Of a stretch of DNA of 44,794 nucleotides, positions 17,644 through 25,203 are shown one piece after another; positions within the stretch are counted from its first letter, which is position 1, and each line of letters begins with the position of its first letter. The stretch is from positions 1-44,794 of the forward strand of contig CALFJB010000094.1 in NCBI GenBank assembly GCA_937877565.1. The letters are read 5' to 3'. The translations under genes were made by a program, and so were the position numbers. This stretch comes from an uncultured Selenomonadales bacterium (GTDB taxonomy: Bacteria; Bacillota; Negativicutes; Selenomonadales; Selenomonadaceae). The notes below the pieces were generated by a model that was given only the letters and a program-made list of their open reading frames with translations, made no database searches and was not told the origin of the DNA.

Positions 17644-17740
17644 AACAAAAAACTCCTCCCAAAAATTACAAAAACTTCCCTGTCCGTATATTTCCAAAAA
17701 TTATATCGTCGAAAATCAAATTTGCCTTTAATACAAAATT

Positions 17741-17763
17741 AGGCAGACTGTAGCAGTCCGCCT
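17741..17763 (-). terminator. Terminator after rpsO
   Basis: AGGC-A-GACTG / CAGTC-C-GCCT hairpin with a 3-base loop and one internal mismatch; on the minus strand it is followed by TAATTTTG, a weak T-rich tail. It separates rpsO from flgG. Confidence 0.55.
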
Positions 17764-17789
17764 ATTAAATTTTATATTTAGTTGTAAAA

Positions 17790-18056
17790 TTACTTACGCA
17801 AATTCAACTGTGCAATAATTTCACGATAACGATTAATATTTTTCTTGCTGAGATAGCTCAAAAGGCGGCGACGTTGACCAACCATTTTCAACAAGCCGCG
17901 ACGAGAATGATGATCTTTTTTATGTTCTTTGAGGTGTTCGGTAAGGTAGGAGATACGCGCCGTCAAAAGTGCAATTTGAACTTCCGGCGAACCTGTATCG
18001 CCCTCATGAACGCCGTATTTTTTTACAATTTCTTCTTTGTTTTCTTTGGTAAGCAT
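17790..18056 (-). CDS. rpsO: 30S ribosomal protein S15
   Basis: 88 residues, the standard size. Conserved S15 features: FxVHEGDTGSPEVQIALLTARI-type core (here YGVHEGDTGSPEVQIALLT), LTEHLKEHKKDHHSRRGLL, and VGQRRRLLSYLSKKN. It binds the central domain of 16S rRNA in the small subunit. Start ATG 18056 follows CAGGAGGA. It has its own promoter and a leader of about 80 nt containing a small GTTT-GTCG-AAAC hairpin. S15 leaders in several bacteria are bound by S15 itself; whether this one is cannot be told from sequence alone. Confidence 0.98.
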   Translation of the reverse strand: MLTKENKEEIVKKYGVHEGDTGSPEVQIALLTARISYLTEHLKEHKKDHHSRRGLLKMVGQRRRLLSYLSKKNINRYREIIAQLNLRK

Positions 18057-18142
18057 TTAAAAATCCTCCTGAAAATTTTTATTCCTGTAGCAAAGTCTGC
18101 GTTGGAGTTTCGACAAACCGCGCTAAGGTTTTTTGAGTTTGT

Positions 18143-18171
18143 AGTTTAACATAACTATTTTTTTTATGCAA
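18143..18171 (-). promoter_or_regulatory. rpsO promoter
   Basis: On the minus strand, TTGCAT, 17 bases, TAAACT (plus-strand 18166-18171 and 18143-18148). Leaves a leader of about 80 nt to the rpsO start. Confidence 0.55.
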
Positions 18172-18239
18172 GATTTTTATTGAAAAATTTTTTAATAGCG
18201 TTTTTAGTGTAGTTGTTTTTTTTGCAATTTTTTTATATT

Positions 18240-18475
18240 TTTATCTTATATATTCTTTTCTTTTTCCGGAGCAAAAAAGTACTAAAGAGCACGCTCGCTA
18301 CGCGACCGCGCAAGTACCAAAGAAAAGTGCTCTTAATGGCGCGTCAGGGTTGCAAATTCGACGAATAGGAGAATTTGCTCTGCGACGAGTAGGAGCAGTT
18401 GCTCTATAACCTATCTGAAACCGATGACGCGCCCCTTACAGCTAACACCTAACCCCTGAAACCGATGACGCGCAT
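18240..18475. repeat. Structured non-coding repeat element between rpsO and larC
   Basis: No gene is visible from 18172 to 18544. Within it: a CTTTTCTTTTT-type motif (18256 on) like that at 13331; an AAGAGCAC/GTGCTCTT inverted repeat; a 21-bp degenerate tandem repeat (18361-18381 and 18385-18405, period 24) beginning ACGARTAGGAG; an 18-bp exact direct repeat CTGAAACCGATGACGCGC at 18415-18432 and 18456-18473; and GGCGCGTCA (18338-18346), which pairs with TGACGCGCC (18425-18433) to enclose the tandem repeats. GC content is well above the flanks. Looks like a mobile or intergenic repeat, or a structured RNA; unassigned. Confidence 0.65.
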
Positions 18476-18544
18476 AACATTTCCATTATTAATAATTTGT
18501 TCGCAAATAAAATCTACCATCGCCACTTATAAAATTTTTTTTTT

Positions 18545-19780
18545 TTAGTTCAAACGTTCTTGAAACTTTGTTAAAGCCTCCTGCCAAACAATTTTCAACG
18601 GCACTTTATTTTCAACAGCAAGGCGGCGGCAGTCTTCATATTCTGGCATTATTGAAACTATTTTGCCGTCGTAAGCTGAAACTTTACAGGAAACTTCGCC
18701 ATAACTCGTTTCAACTTTCGCCATTTTGCGCGTTGCCTCAATTCGTCTTTCAATTTCAATAATTCTAATTCCGAGCGTTGTTGTTTCCTCAAAAATAATT
18801 TTCGCGCAGGTTTCCAAATTTTCACTGTCAACTAAAACCGTCAGCATTTGCGCAGGGCGATTTTTTTTCATATAAATATTTTGCGTCCAAACGTCCAACG
18901 CGCCCACCTCAAAAAGTTTCTCGTACAAGTAGCCGTAAATTTGCGGATTCATATCATCAATATTTGTTTCAAGTTTGACAAGGTGGCGTTCAATCTGCCC
19001 GCTACATTCGCCGAAATAAATTCTCAACACATTTGGAATTGGCAAATCCAAAGTCCCCGCGCCATAACCAATTTTTTCAGATTTAAAATCATCAGGTAAA
19101 TCTGCGCTAAATTCAGCAAGCGCGTTAATAATCGCCGCGCCTGTTGGCGTCGTTAATTCTTTTTCTGCGCCGTAACTGTAAATTTTAAAACCTTGCAAAA
19201 GTTCAGCAGTTGCGGGCGCAGGTACAGGCATTAAACCATGAGCGCACTTTACAAAGCCGCTCCCCGTATTTACACGACCGACGAAAATTTTTTCAACTTC
19301 CAAATAGTCCACGCAAATTGCACAGCCCACAATGTCAACTATTGAATCAATCGCCCCGACTTCGTGAAAATGTACTTCGTCAGCCGGTTTTTCATGCACT
19401 TTACCTTCAGCCTGCGCGATAACTGAAAAAATTGCAAGCGATTTATTTTTTACCGCCGCGCTTAAATCTGAACTTTCAATAATATTTCTGATGTCTGCAA
19501 AAGTGCGGTGTTCATGACTGTGAAAATGACGCGGCAACCGCCTAATATTTGTAGTTTCAATTTTTTCCGGCTCAAATTCTTTCAAAAGTTTCACGTCAAC
19601 ATAAGCCGCGCCAATTCCATTTTTGCTAACGTCTGAAATTTCAAGCTGAAACTCCTTTGCAAGATTTAATTTTTCAAGTTCGCCACGCAAATATTTTTCA
19701 GGTACGCCCAACTGTATGCACGCGCCCAAAAACATATTGCCGCTAATTCCACTTGCACAATCCAAGTATAAAGCCTTCAT
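18545..19780 (-). CDS. larC: Nickel-pincer cofactor biosynthesis protein LarC
   Basis: About 411 residues from ATG 19780, preceded by GGAGTGA; the frame extends upstream to 19948 without a ribosome site and through the preceding promoter, so the longer form is rejected. Opening motif MKALYLDCASGISGNMFLGA, a His-rich linker (RHFHSHEHR), HEKPADEVHFHEVGAIDSIVDIVG and ELTTPTGAAII are typical of LarC. LarC inserts nickel into the pyridinium thiolate cofactor used by lactate racemase and related enzymes. Here it is a single uninterrupted gene, unlike the split larC1/larC2 of some lactobacilli. No larA, larB or larE is in the window. Confidence 0.92.
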   Translation of the reverse strand: MKALYLDCASGISGNMFLGACIQLGVPEKYLRGELEKLNLAKEFQLEISDVSKNGIGAAYVDVKLLKEFEPEKIETTNIRRLPRHFHSHEHRTFADIRNIIESSDLSAAVKNKSLAIFSVIAQAEGKVHEKPADEVHFHEVGAIDSIVDIVGCAICVDYLEVEKIFVGRVNTGSGFVKCAHGLMPVPAPATAELLQGFKIYSYGAEKELTTPTGAAIINALAEFSADLPDDFKSEKIGYGAGTLDLPIPNVLRIYFGECSGQIERHLVKLETNIDDMNPQIYGYLYEKLFEVGALDVWTQNIYMKKNRPAQMLTVLVDSENLETCAKIIFEETTTLGIRIIEIERRIEATRKMAKVETSYGEVSCKVSAYDGKIVSIMPEYEDCRRLAVENKVPLKIVWQEALTKFQERLN

Positions 19781-19795
19781 TAAAATCACTCCAAT

Positions 19796-19822
19796 AAAAA
19801 ATGACGTACTTTTCAGCACGTC
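19796..19822 (-). terminator. Terminator after cysK, inside the larC promoter-leader zone
   Basis: GACGT-G-CT-GAAA-AG-T-ACGTC hairpin followed by ATTTTTT on the minus strand. It closes the cysK transcript. Because the larC promoter lies just upstream, it also falls at or just after the larC transcription start. Confidence 0.65.
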
Positions 19823-19825
19823 TAT

Positions 19826-19854
19826 TATATAATCGAAAGTTAAGTTTCGGTCAA
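19826..19854 (-). promoter_or_regulatory. larC promoter overlapping the end of cysK
   Basis: TTGACC, 17 bases, TATATA (or TATAAT at 19 bases) on the minus strand. The -35 box overlaps the cysK stop codon. Leader to the larC start is about 40 nt. Confidence 0.5.
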
Positions 19855-20786
19855 GCATCTTTAAATAAATCTGTGGAAAGGTAACGGTCGCCCGTGTCAG
19901 GCAAAAGCACGACAATATTTTTGCCTTTAAATTCTGTACGATTGGCAAGTTTTACAGCCGCCGCCAACGCCGCGCCGCTTGAAATTCCAATTAAAACACC
20001 TTCAGCGCGTGAAAATTCTTTGCCGTATTTGAAGGCGTCTTCGTTTTCGATTGGCAAAACTTCATCATAAATTTTAGTATCCAGTGTTTCAGGTACAAAG
20101 CCCGCGCCAATTCCTTGAATTTTATGAGCCCCTGCCGTACCTTTTGACAAAACAGGTGAAGTTGCAGGTTCAACGGCGAAAATTTTTACTGCTGAATTTT
20201 TTTCTTTTAAAAATTTTCCAACGCCGCTTAAAGTGCCGCCCGTACCAACGCCCGCTATAAAGGCGTCAACTTTGCCTTCGGTATCGTTCCAAATTTCCGG
20301 GCCCGTTGTAAGATAATGGATTTTTGGATTTTCGGGATTTGTAAACTGCGAAGGAATGAAACTGTTTGGAATTTCTTTAGCCAATTCTTCAGCTTTGGCG
20401 ATCGCGCCTTTCATACCTTTTGCGCCTTCAGTCAAAACAATTTCCGCGCCGTAAGCCTTCAATAAATTTCTGCGTTCAACGCTCATAGTTTCCGGCATCG
20501 TCAAAATTGCGCGGTAACCTTTCGCCGCCGCAACGCTTGCAAGTCCAATTCCCGTATTTCCGCTTGTCGGCTCAATAATTACAGAATCAGCTTTTAAAAC
20601 GCCGTCTTTTTCGGCTTTTTCAATCATAGCCTTTGCGATTCTGTCTTTGACACTACCGGCAGGGTTGAAATATTCAAGCTTAACTAAAATTTTTGCCTTG
20701 AGATTGAATTTCTTTGAAAAATTTTTCGCCTCAAGAATCGGTGTACCTCCAATTAATTCTGTTACACTTTGATAAATTTTTGACAT
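19851..20786 (-). CDS. cysK: Cysteine synthase A (O-acetylserine sulfhydrylase)
   Basis: 311 residues from ATG 20786, after GGAGGC. Makes cysteine from O-acetylserine and sulfide with pyridoxal phosphate. The PLP lysine lies in NPAGSVKDRIA, the substrate loop is TSGNTG, the phosphate-binding loop is GVGTGGTLSG, and the C-terminal ISSGAALAAA is conserved. Full length. It follows the ECF transporter gene after 16 bases and the YezD-like gene further up, suggesting one transcript. YezD/DUF2292 genes are often near sulfur-assimilation genes, which fits. Confidence 0.96.
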   Translation of the reverse strand: MSKIYQSVTELIGGTPILEAKNFSKKFNLKAKILVKLEYFNPAGSVKDRIAKAMIEKAEKDGVLKADSVIIEPTSGNTGIGLASVAAAKGYRAILTMPETMSVERRNLLKAYGAEIVLTEGAKGMKGAIAKAEELAKEIPNSFIPSQFTNPENPKIHYLTTGPEIWNDTEGKVDAFIAGVGTGGTLSGVGKFLKEKNSAVKIFAVEPATSPVLSKGTAGAHKIQGIGAGFVPETLDTKIYDEVLPIENEDAFKYGKEFSRAEGVLIGISSGAALAAAVKLANRTEFKGKNIVVLLPDTGDRYLSTDLFKDA

Positions 20787-20802
20787 TTTTAAAGCCTCCA
20801 AA

Positions 20803-21273
20803 TTATTTATTGAAAAAATTTTTGTTTTTTACCGCTGAAATTATTATGACGGCTACTAAAATATTGACTGCAGATTCAAATAAAAGTCCCGGCGTTGAAG
20901 TAAATCCCGCCGCCAAACTGTCATACAAAAACGCGCCTGAAAACGTATAACCTAACGTCATAAATAAACACGCCGCAGTTAAACCTATAAAAATATTTTT
21001 GTCGCGCAGTTTGTAAAAAATTTCTGCCATTCCCGCTTTTATAAAAATTGTCGGTAAAATCCAAATTGGAAAACCGCCCAATAAATCGGCAAGCGCAGAC
21101 CCTACAACGCCACTTAAAATTCCAATTTTCCTGCCACATACAAAAACTATCAGAAAAATTGCCGCGTCGCCCAAATGTGCGTAACCGAGCGGAATGGGAA
21201 TTTTGGGGACGAACGTTGCAATAAATACGAACGCTGACATTATCGCCGCCAAAATTATTTCTTTTGCAGTCAA
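20803..21273 (-). CDS. ECF transporter substrate-binding (S) component
   Basis: 156 residues, about five or six membrane segments, starting with TTG at 21273 behind GAGAGGCGA. The pattern LAAIMSAFVFIATFV, the GYAHLGDAAIFLIVFVCGRKIG loop and GGFPIWILPTIFIKAGMAE match the ECF S-component family related to PF07155. Such proteins bind a vitamin or small metabolite and use shared ECF A/A'/T subunits encoded elsewhere. Substrate not determined from sequence; its place between a YezD-like gene and cysK hints at a sulfur-related metabolite, an inference only. Confidence 0.82.
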   Translation of the reverse strand: MTAKEIILAAIMSAFVFIATFVPKIPIPLGYAHLGDAAIFLIVFVCGRKIGILSGVVGSALADLLGGFPIWILPTIFIKAGMAEIFYKLRDKNIFIGLTAACLFMTLGYTFSGAFLYDSLAAGFTSTPGLLFESAVNILVAVIIISAVKNKNFFNK

Positions 21274-21339
21274 CTTTATCGCCTCTCTAAGTAAGGAATT
21301 AGCAAAAATCCCTAGTCCCTAATTCCTAGCCTCTAGCCC

Positions 21340-21684
21340 CTAAATACCTTCGCCGTCTAAGCCGGTAAATCTTTGCTGAACAGTGCGCTCAATCTGCGTA
21401 ATGCGCCCCTTTTGCAATTTGATAACCAATCGCCCGTACAAAAGTTTTGCAAACTCAAGGCAAATTTGTTTTTCGACGCTTGAAATTAAATCTGCGCTCC
21501 ACGCCGAAATTTTTTCTTCCCAATCTGAAACGCGCCGCCTTGAATTTATTTCAATCTGCATTAAATAGCCGTCCTGCGCGACAAATATTATTTCGCCGCT
21601 GAAAATTTTTTGCATTTCGGCAAGTGCAAAATTTAAAACTTCGTCAGGGATTGTACTTTGGCTGATTTTTTTAATTTGAATCAC
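21340..21684 (-). CDS. Tandem-duplicated DUF2292 (YezD-like) protein
   Basis: About 114 residues. DUF2292/YezD proteins are normally single short domains of about 55-60 residues. Here the fold appears twice: residues about 16-50 (VLNFALAEMQKIFSGEIIF, then DGYLMQIEINSRRR) and about 72-106 (QICLEFAKLLYGRLVIKL, then KGRITQIERTVQQRF). The GTG start at 21684 overlaps the best purine-rich stretch (AGGGGTGATTCAA), so an ATT start six codons or fewer downstream is also possible. First gene of the presumed yezD-ECF-cysK transcript, directly behind a promoter and a terminator-like hairpin. Function of the family is unknown; association with sulfur genes is established. Confidence 0.75.
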   Translation of the reverse strand: MIQIKKISQSTIPDEVLNFALAEMQKIFSGEIIFVAQDGYLMQIEINSRRRVSDWEEKISAWSADLISSVEKQICLEFAKLLYGRLVIKLQKGRITQIERTVQQRFTGLDGEGI

Positions 21685-21696
21685 CCCTATAAACGC

Positions 21697-21727
21697 AAAA
21701 AAACTCGTAAGACTACCTGTCCCCGAG
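21697..21727 (-). promoter_or_regulatory. Terminator-like leader hairpin (candidate attenuator)
   Basis: On the minus strand CTCG-GGGAC, loop AGGTA, GTCTT-A-CGAG, followed by seven T residues. It lies about 50 nt after the predicted transcription start and 13 bases before the first gene, so it cannot terminate an upstream gene and most simply acts as a regulated stop in the leader. No T-box, SAM or other known riboswitch core was recognised. Confidence 0.6.
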
Positions 21728-21768
21728 CTTCCGTTGTCGAATCACTCAAAAAAAATTTAACCTTGCGA

Positions 21769-21797
21769 ATTATAGCAGAAAAATTTTTCTATTGCAA
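21769..21797 (-). promoter_or_regulatory. Promoter of the yezD-like/ECF/cysK operon
   Basis: TTGCAA, 17 bases, TATAAT on the minus strand (plus-strand 21792-21797 and 21769-21774). A near-consensus housekeeping promoter. Confidence 0.7.
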
Positions 21798-21799
21798 GT

Positions 21800-21827
21800 T
21801 TGCTAAATTTCTTGATTGTTTTATAAT
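21800..21827 (+). promoter_or_regulatory. Promoter of the permease-kinase gene
   Basis: TTGCTA (21800-21805), 16 bases, TATAAT (21822-21827), ending 30 bases before the start codon at 21858. Divergent from and almost touching the yezD-operon promoter, so a regulator here could act on both. Confidence 0.6.
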
Positions 21828-21857
21828 TAGCGCAAGAATTTTAAAAGGTGAAATTGT

Positions 21858-24782
21858 ATGACAAATTTAAATGAAATAAAAAATTCCGGCGGATTAACAA
21901 GATTTTTAACGCCGCTGAATGTTTGGGCGTTATCGTTTGCCTGTTGCGTAGGTTGGGGATCGTTCATAATGCCCGGCACAACTTTTTTGCCGTTCGCAGG
22001 TCCCGTTGGCAGTATCATTGCGCTAATTTTGGGTGCGTGCGTTATGATTATCATTGCCGCCAATTACCATTATATGATTGAGCATTTTCCTGACGAAGGC
22101 GGCGTTTTCAGTTACACAAAAAAAATTCTCGGCTACGATCACGCCTTACTTTGCGCGTGGGCGTTATGGCTGACTTACATTTCAATTATTTGGGCAAATG
22201 CCACAGCCTTTGCACTCGTCGGCAGAAATTTGGTCGGCGATATTATGCAATTCGGATTTCATTACGTTTTATTCGGCTACGATATTTATTTTGGCGAAGT
22301 TGTTTTGACGCTTTTTGTACTTTTTATTTTTGGCTGGCTTGACATTCATCACAAAATTTTTGCAGTGAAATTTAATACCTTGCTGACGATATTTTTTCTG
22401 GCGTGCGGAATAATTTTTGCAGTTGCCGGAATTGAACACGGCGGCGCAGAAATTTTTGAACCTGCATTTTCGCAAAAAAATTCAATACCGCTGGGAATTT
22501 TCAGCATGGTTGCGTTATCGCCGTGGGCGTTCGTCGGCTTTGAAGTCATTTCACATTTGGCGGGAGAAATTAAATTTTCTCCCAAAAAATCTTTTTCGCT
22601 GATGACGTGGGGAATAATCGCCGCCGCGCTTTTCTATATCGCAATGACAATTTTAGCCGCGTCCGCTCATCCTTCGCAGTTTGCACATTGGGTTGACTAC
22701 ACAAAAAATTTATCGAAATTGCACGGCTTAGACGCAGTACCAACGTTCTTTGCAATTCATAAAATTTTCGGCGACACGGGAATTATTTTAATGGCGTTGG
22801 CGATTCTTGCCGCAATTTCTACAAGTTTATTGGGGCTTTACATTGGAATTAGCCGCCTGACTTATGCAACGGCTGAAGACAATATTATTTCAAGTTGGTT
22901 TTCAAAATTGAATGAAAACGGCGTCCCGCGCAATGCAATTTTTTTCGTTATGGTTATTTCAATTTCTGTGCCGTTCGTCGGCAGAAATATGATTAGCTGG
23001 GTTGTTGACGCAACGACAGTTGGCGCAACGATTGTTTATGGTTACACTTCGGCTTGTGCTTATTACGTGGCAAAGCAAGAATCGCGCAGGCTTTTTGAAA
23101 TTACCGGCGTTGCAGGAATGGTAATTTCGGCGATATTTGCATTTTTCTTGTTGTTCCCGAATTTTTGGGCGGCAGATATTTTGGCGACGGAGTCATATTT
23201 TGTACTTGTAGCGTGGAGCGCGTTCGGCTTTGTACTCTTCCAAAAAGTTTTTGAACGTGACACAGTGCAACGTTTTGGAAAATCCACCATAGTTTGGATT
23301 GTCATGCTGTTTTTTATATTTTTTGGCTCGTTAATGTGGGTACGTCAAGAAAATGATGAAAATATGAATATCGTTGTAAAAAATATTGGCGAATTTTACG
23401 AAGATGAGCTTGAAAGTTACGGAATTAGCTCCCACGCTCTAAAACAAATTCAGGAGGAATACTATTTAAAAAGCCAAATGGAAAATATCCGCAGTGATCT
23501 TTTTAAAAACAGTATGATTCAAATGGGCTTGATTCTGATGAGTCTTTTCATAATGTTTAACATTTATTCGGCGATTTTAAAACGAAGTCAAAAAGCCGAA
23601 ATTGAAAAAGTACAGGCGTTGGAGAGTAGCCGCGCCAAAACTAATTTCTTGTCGAATATGAGCCACGATATACGCACGCCAATGAACGCAATTATAGGTT
23701 ATACGAATCTTGCACGGCGGCACGGCGTAACTTTGGAAGAAACACAGGATTTTCTTGTTAAAATTGAAAATTCCAGCCAACATTTATTGGCGTTGATAAA
23801 TGATGTTTTGGAAATGTCAAGAATTGAAAGTGGCAAAATGGAATTGGACGCCGCGCCTTGCAACGTTACAAAAGTTTTGGATGAGCTTTACGATATGTTT
23901 AAAACTCAAATGGACACGAAGAAAATAAATTTTGTCGTCGATAGTTCCGCCGTGCAAAATAAATTTGTTTCCTGCGATAAGCACCGCCTTAACCGCGTAC
24001 TTTTAAATTTGACAAGTAACGCCTATAAATTTACGCCGGAAGGCGGCAAAATTTCAATAACTTTGGCTGAAAAAAATTCTGATGTTGAAGGCGTTGGAAT
24101 TTATGAATTGCGCGTCAAAGATTCTGGAATTGGTATGAGTCCCGAATTTGCCAAAACTGTATTTGAGCCGTTTACCCGTGAGCGCACGTCAACTGTTAGC
24201 GGTATTCAAGGTACGGGCTTAGGTATGGCGATAACTAAAAGCATTATCGATTTAATGAACGGCGATATTAAAGTTGTAACCGCGCCCGGCAAAGGTACTG
24301 AATTTATTTTGCAAATTGAATTGAAACTTGTTGATGAATCTGAAGTTGAGGAAGAAAAGCCCGCCATTGACGAAGTTGCAGATTTAGATTTCAGCGATAA
24401 AAAACTTTTGCTTGTTGAAGATATTGAAGTTAATAGAGAAATTGCGTTAATGATTCTGGAGGAAGTCGGCTTTACAGTTGATTATGCTGTAAACGGCAAA
24501 GAGGCAGTTGAAAAAGTTTCAAATTCAAAAGTTGGAGACTTCGACGCAATTTTAATGGATATTCAAATGCCGGTAATGAACGGCTACGAGGCGGCGCAAG
24601 CTATTCGCAAATTGGAAAATCCCGCGCTTGCAAACATTCCAATAATCGCAATGACTGCAAACGCTTTTTCTGAAGACGTTGAACGCGCTAAGGCGGCGGG
24701 TATGAATGATCACGTTGCAAAGCCGCTGGACGTTCCAAAAATGATGGAAACTTTACAGCGCGTTTTGAGCAAAAATACTTGA
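21858..24782 (+). CDS. APC-type permease fused to hybrid histidine kinase
   Basis: 974 residues, ATG after AAAGGTGAAA. Residues about 10-460 form an amino acid-polyamine-organocation permease-like domain with about 12 membrane segments (CVGWGSFIMPGTTF as the first-helix G-rich motif; GVFSYTKKILG). Two more membrane segments (about 472-492 and 553-575) bracket a loop of about 60 residues, presumably outside. Then HisKA (NMSHDIRTPMNAIIGY, phosphoacceptor His603), HATPase (LTSNAYKFTPEGG, DSGIGM, GTGLGMAI) and a receiver domain (LLLVEDIEVNRE, phosphoacceptor Asp901 in ILMDIQMPVMNG, K in VAKPLD). Related designs are known (CbrA-type SSSF-kinase proteins); an APC domain in this role is less common. 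Probably senses or transports a nutrient and passes phosphate to an unknown partner; no response regulator gene is adjacent. Confidence 0.9.
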   Translation: MTNLNEIKNSGGLTRFLTPLNVWALSFACCVGWGSFIMPGTTFLPFAGPVGSIIALILGACVMIIIAANYHYMIEHFPDEGGVFSYTKKILGYDHALLCAWALWLTYISIIWANATAFALVGRNLVGDIMQFGFHYVLFGYDIYFGEVVLTLFVLFIFGWLDIHHKIFAVKFNTLLTIFFLACGIIFAVAGIEHGGAEIFEPAFSQKNSIPLGIFSMVALSPWAFVGFEVISHLAGEIKFSPKKSFSLMTWGIIAAALFYIAMTILAASAHPSQFAHWVDYTKNLSKLHGLDAVPTFFAIHKIFGDTGIILMALAILAAISTSLLGLYIGISRLTYATAEDNIISSWFSKLNENGVPRNAIFFVMVISISVPFVGRNMISWVVDATTVGATIVYGYTSACAYYVAKQESRRLFEITGVAGMVISAIFAFFLLFPNFWAADILATESYFVLVAWSAFGFVLFQKVFERDTVQRFGKSTIVWIVMLFFIFFGSLMWVRQENDENMNIVVKNIGEFYEDELESYGISSHALKQIQEEYYLKSQMENIRSDLFKNSMIQMGLILMSLFIMFNIYSAILKRSQKAEIEKVQALESSRAKTNFLSNMSHDIRTPMNAIIGYTNLARRHGVTLEETQDFLVKIENSSQHLLALINDVLEMSRIESGKMELDAAPCNVTKVLDELYDMFKTQMDTKKINFVVDSSAVQNKFVSCDKHRLNRVLLNLTSNAYKFTPEGGKISITLAEKNSDVEGVGIYELRVKDSGIGMSPEFAKTVFEPFTRERTSTVSGIQGTGLGMAITKSIIDLMNGDIKVVTAPGKGTEFILQIELKLVDESEVEEEKPAIDEVADLDFSDKKLLLVEDIEVNREIALMILEEVGFTVDYAVNGKEAVEKVSNSKVGDFDAILMDIQMPVMNGYEAAQAIRKLENPALANIPIIAMTANAFSEDVERAKAAGMNDHVAKPLDVPKMMETLQRVLSKNT

Positions 24783-24807
24783 AATAAATTTTTCGCTGTG
24801 GTATTAT
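24779..24807 (+). promoter_or_regulatory. Promoter of small RNA 1
   Basis: TTGAAA (24779-24784, overlapping the stop codon of the kinase gene), 17 bases, TATTAT (24802-24807). The spacer contains GAAATAAATTTTT, which also occurs in the promoter at 26786. Confidence 0.65.
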
Positions 24808-24813
24808 TTCATT

Positions 24814-24922
24814 GTCAAACTGAATAAATCTATTAAGTATGTTAGCATATCTTTCACAAAGACGAAATAAAAGCTCCTAGCGGCGAGAGTTACGGATCGC
24901 TTAAGGGGGTTTCGTCTTTTTT
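24814..24922 (+). ncRNA. Candidate antitoxin small RNA 1
   Basis: About 109 nt from the predicted start to a terminator formed by AAAGACGAAA (24858-24867) and TTTCGTCTTT (24910-24919) ending in six T residues. Its 5' part, TAAGTATGT-T-AGCATA (24834-24849), can pair with the start-codon region of the small peptide gene at 25063-25146: nine pairs, a short bulge, then six pairs that cover the AUG. No protein frame is seen in it. The pairing suggests it blocks translation of the peptide; readthrough of the terminator would add true antisense overlap. Confidence 0.6.
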
Positions 24923-25058
24923 ACCGTGACTAGTCGAGGATAATCACGGTAAGCGTCAATTACGGCGAAACAAAACCCCGTCAGCGAAACTTGAAAATCG
25001 CCTAAGGGGTTTTAGTTTTTTACCGTGATTGGTTACGGAAAATCACGGCGGGCGTCAA
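24860..25058. repeat. Two tandem copies of a hairpin-terminator unit
   Basis: Each unit of about 100 bp has a long terminator-like hairpin with a CTTAAGGGGG or CCTAAGGGG arm and T-run, then an ACCGTGA/TCACGG hairpin (24923-24950; 25023-25048), then GCGTCAA (24953; 25052). The second unit has AAAACCCC/GGGGTTTT (24972-25013) with TTTTTT at 25016. The duplication implies two possible 3' ends for small RNA 1, and the second hairpin may end the facing peptide mRNA too. Confidence 0.65.
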
Positions 25059-25062
25059 ACTG

Positions 25063-25146
25063 CTACTTGAAAAATTTCTTGCTGAGCCAAACTACTGTAA
25101 GTCCTGCAATGACATTGACGCCAAAATTTATAAGTATGTCAAGCAT
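25063..25146 (-). CDS. 27-aa hydrophobic peptide, candidate type I toxin 1
   Basis: ATG 25146 stands six bases after GAGAGGAGGTGG, an unusually strong ribosome site. The peptide reads MLDILINFGVNVIAGLTVVW, then LSKKFFK. It is one membrane-spanning helix with a basic C-terminus, the shape of small membrane toxins of type I toxin-antitoxin systems. No homologue is asserted. A -10 box (TATAAT) lies about 60 bases upstream, and the gene faces the small RNA at 24814. The ribosome site and layout are shared with the peptide gene at 26931-27011. Confidence 0.65.
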   Translation of the reverse strand: MLDILINFGVNVIAGLTVVWLSKKFFK

Positions 25147-25203
25147 ACACTTCCACCTCCTCTCGTTTGCAATTCTGCAACTCAAGGATGTAGCAGTGCT
25201 GTA

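Noticed and set aside
18361..18473. CRISPR array
   Set aside because: Only two copies of each repeat, the repeats are of two kinds, spacing is uneven (3 and 23 bases), and no cas gene is present.
19780..19948. Upstream extension of larC
   Set aside because: It would run through the larC promoter and the cysK terminator and overlap cysK, has no ribosome site, and LarC proteins begin with the MKALYLDCASG motif.
21301..21340. Short CCTAGTCCCTA-like micro-repeats between the ECF and YezD-like genes
   Set aside because: Too short and irregular to support as a repeat family; similar C/T-rich text at 18430-18456 is also weak.
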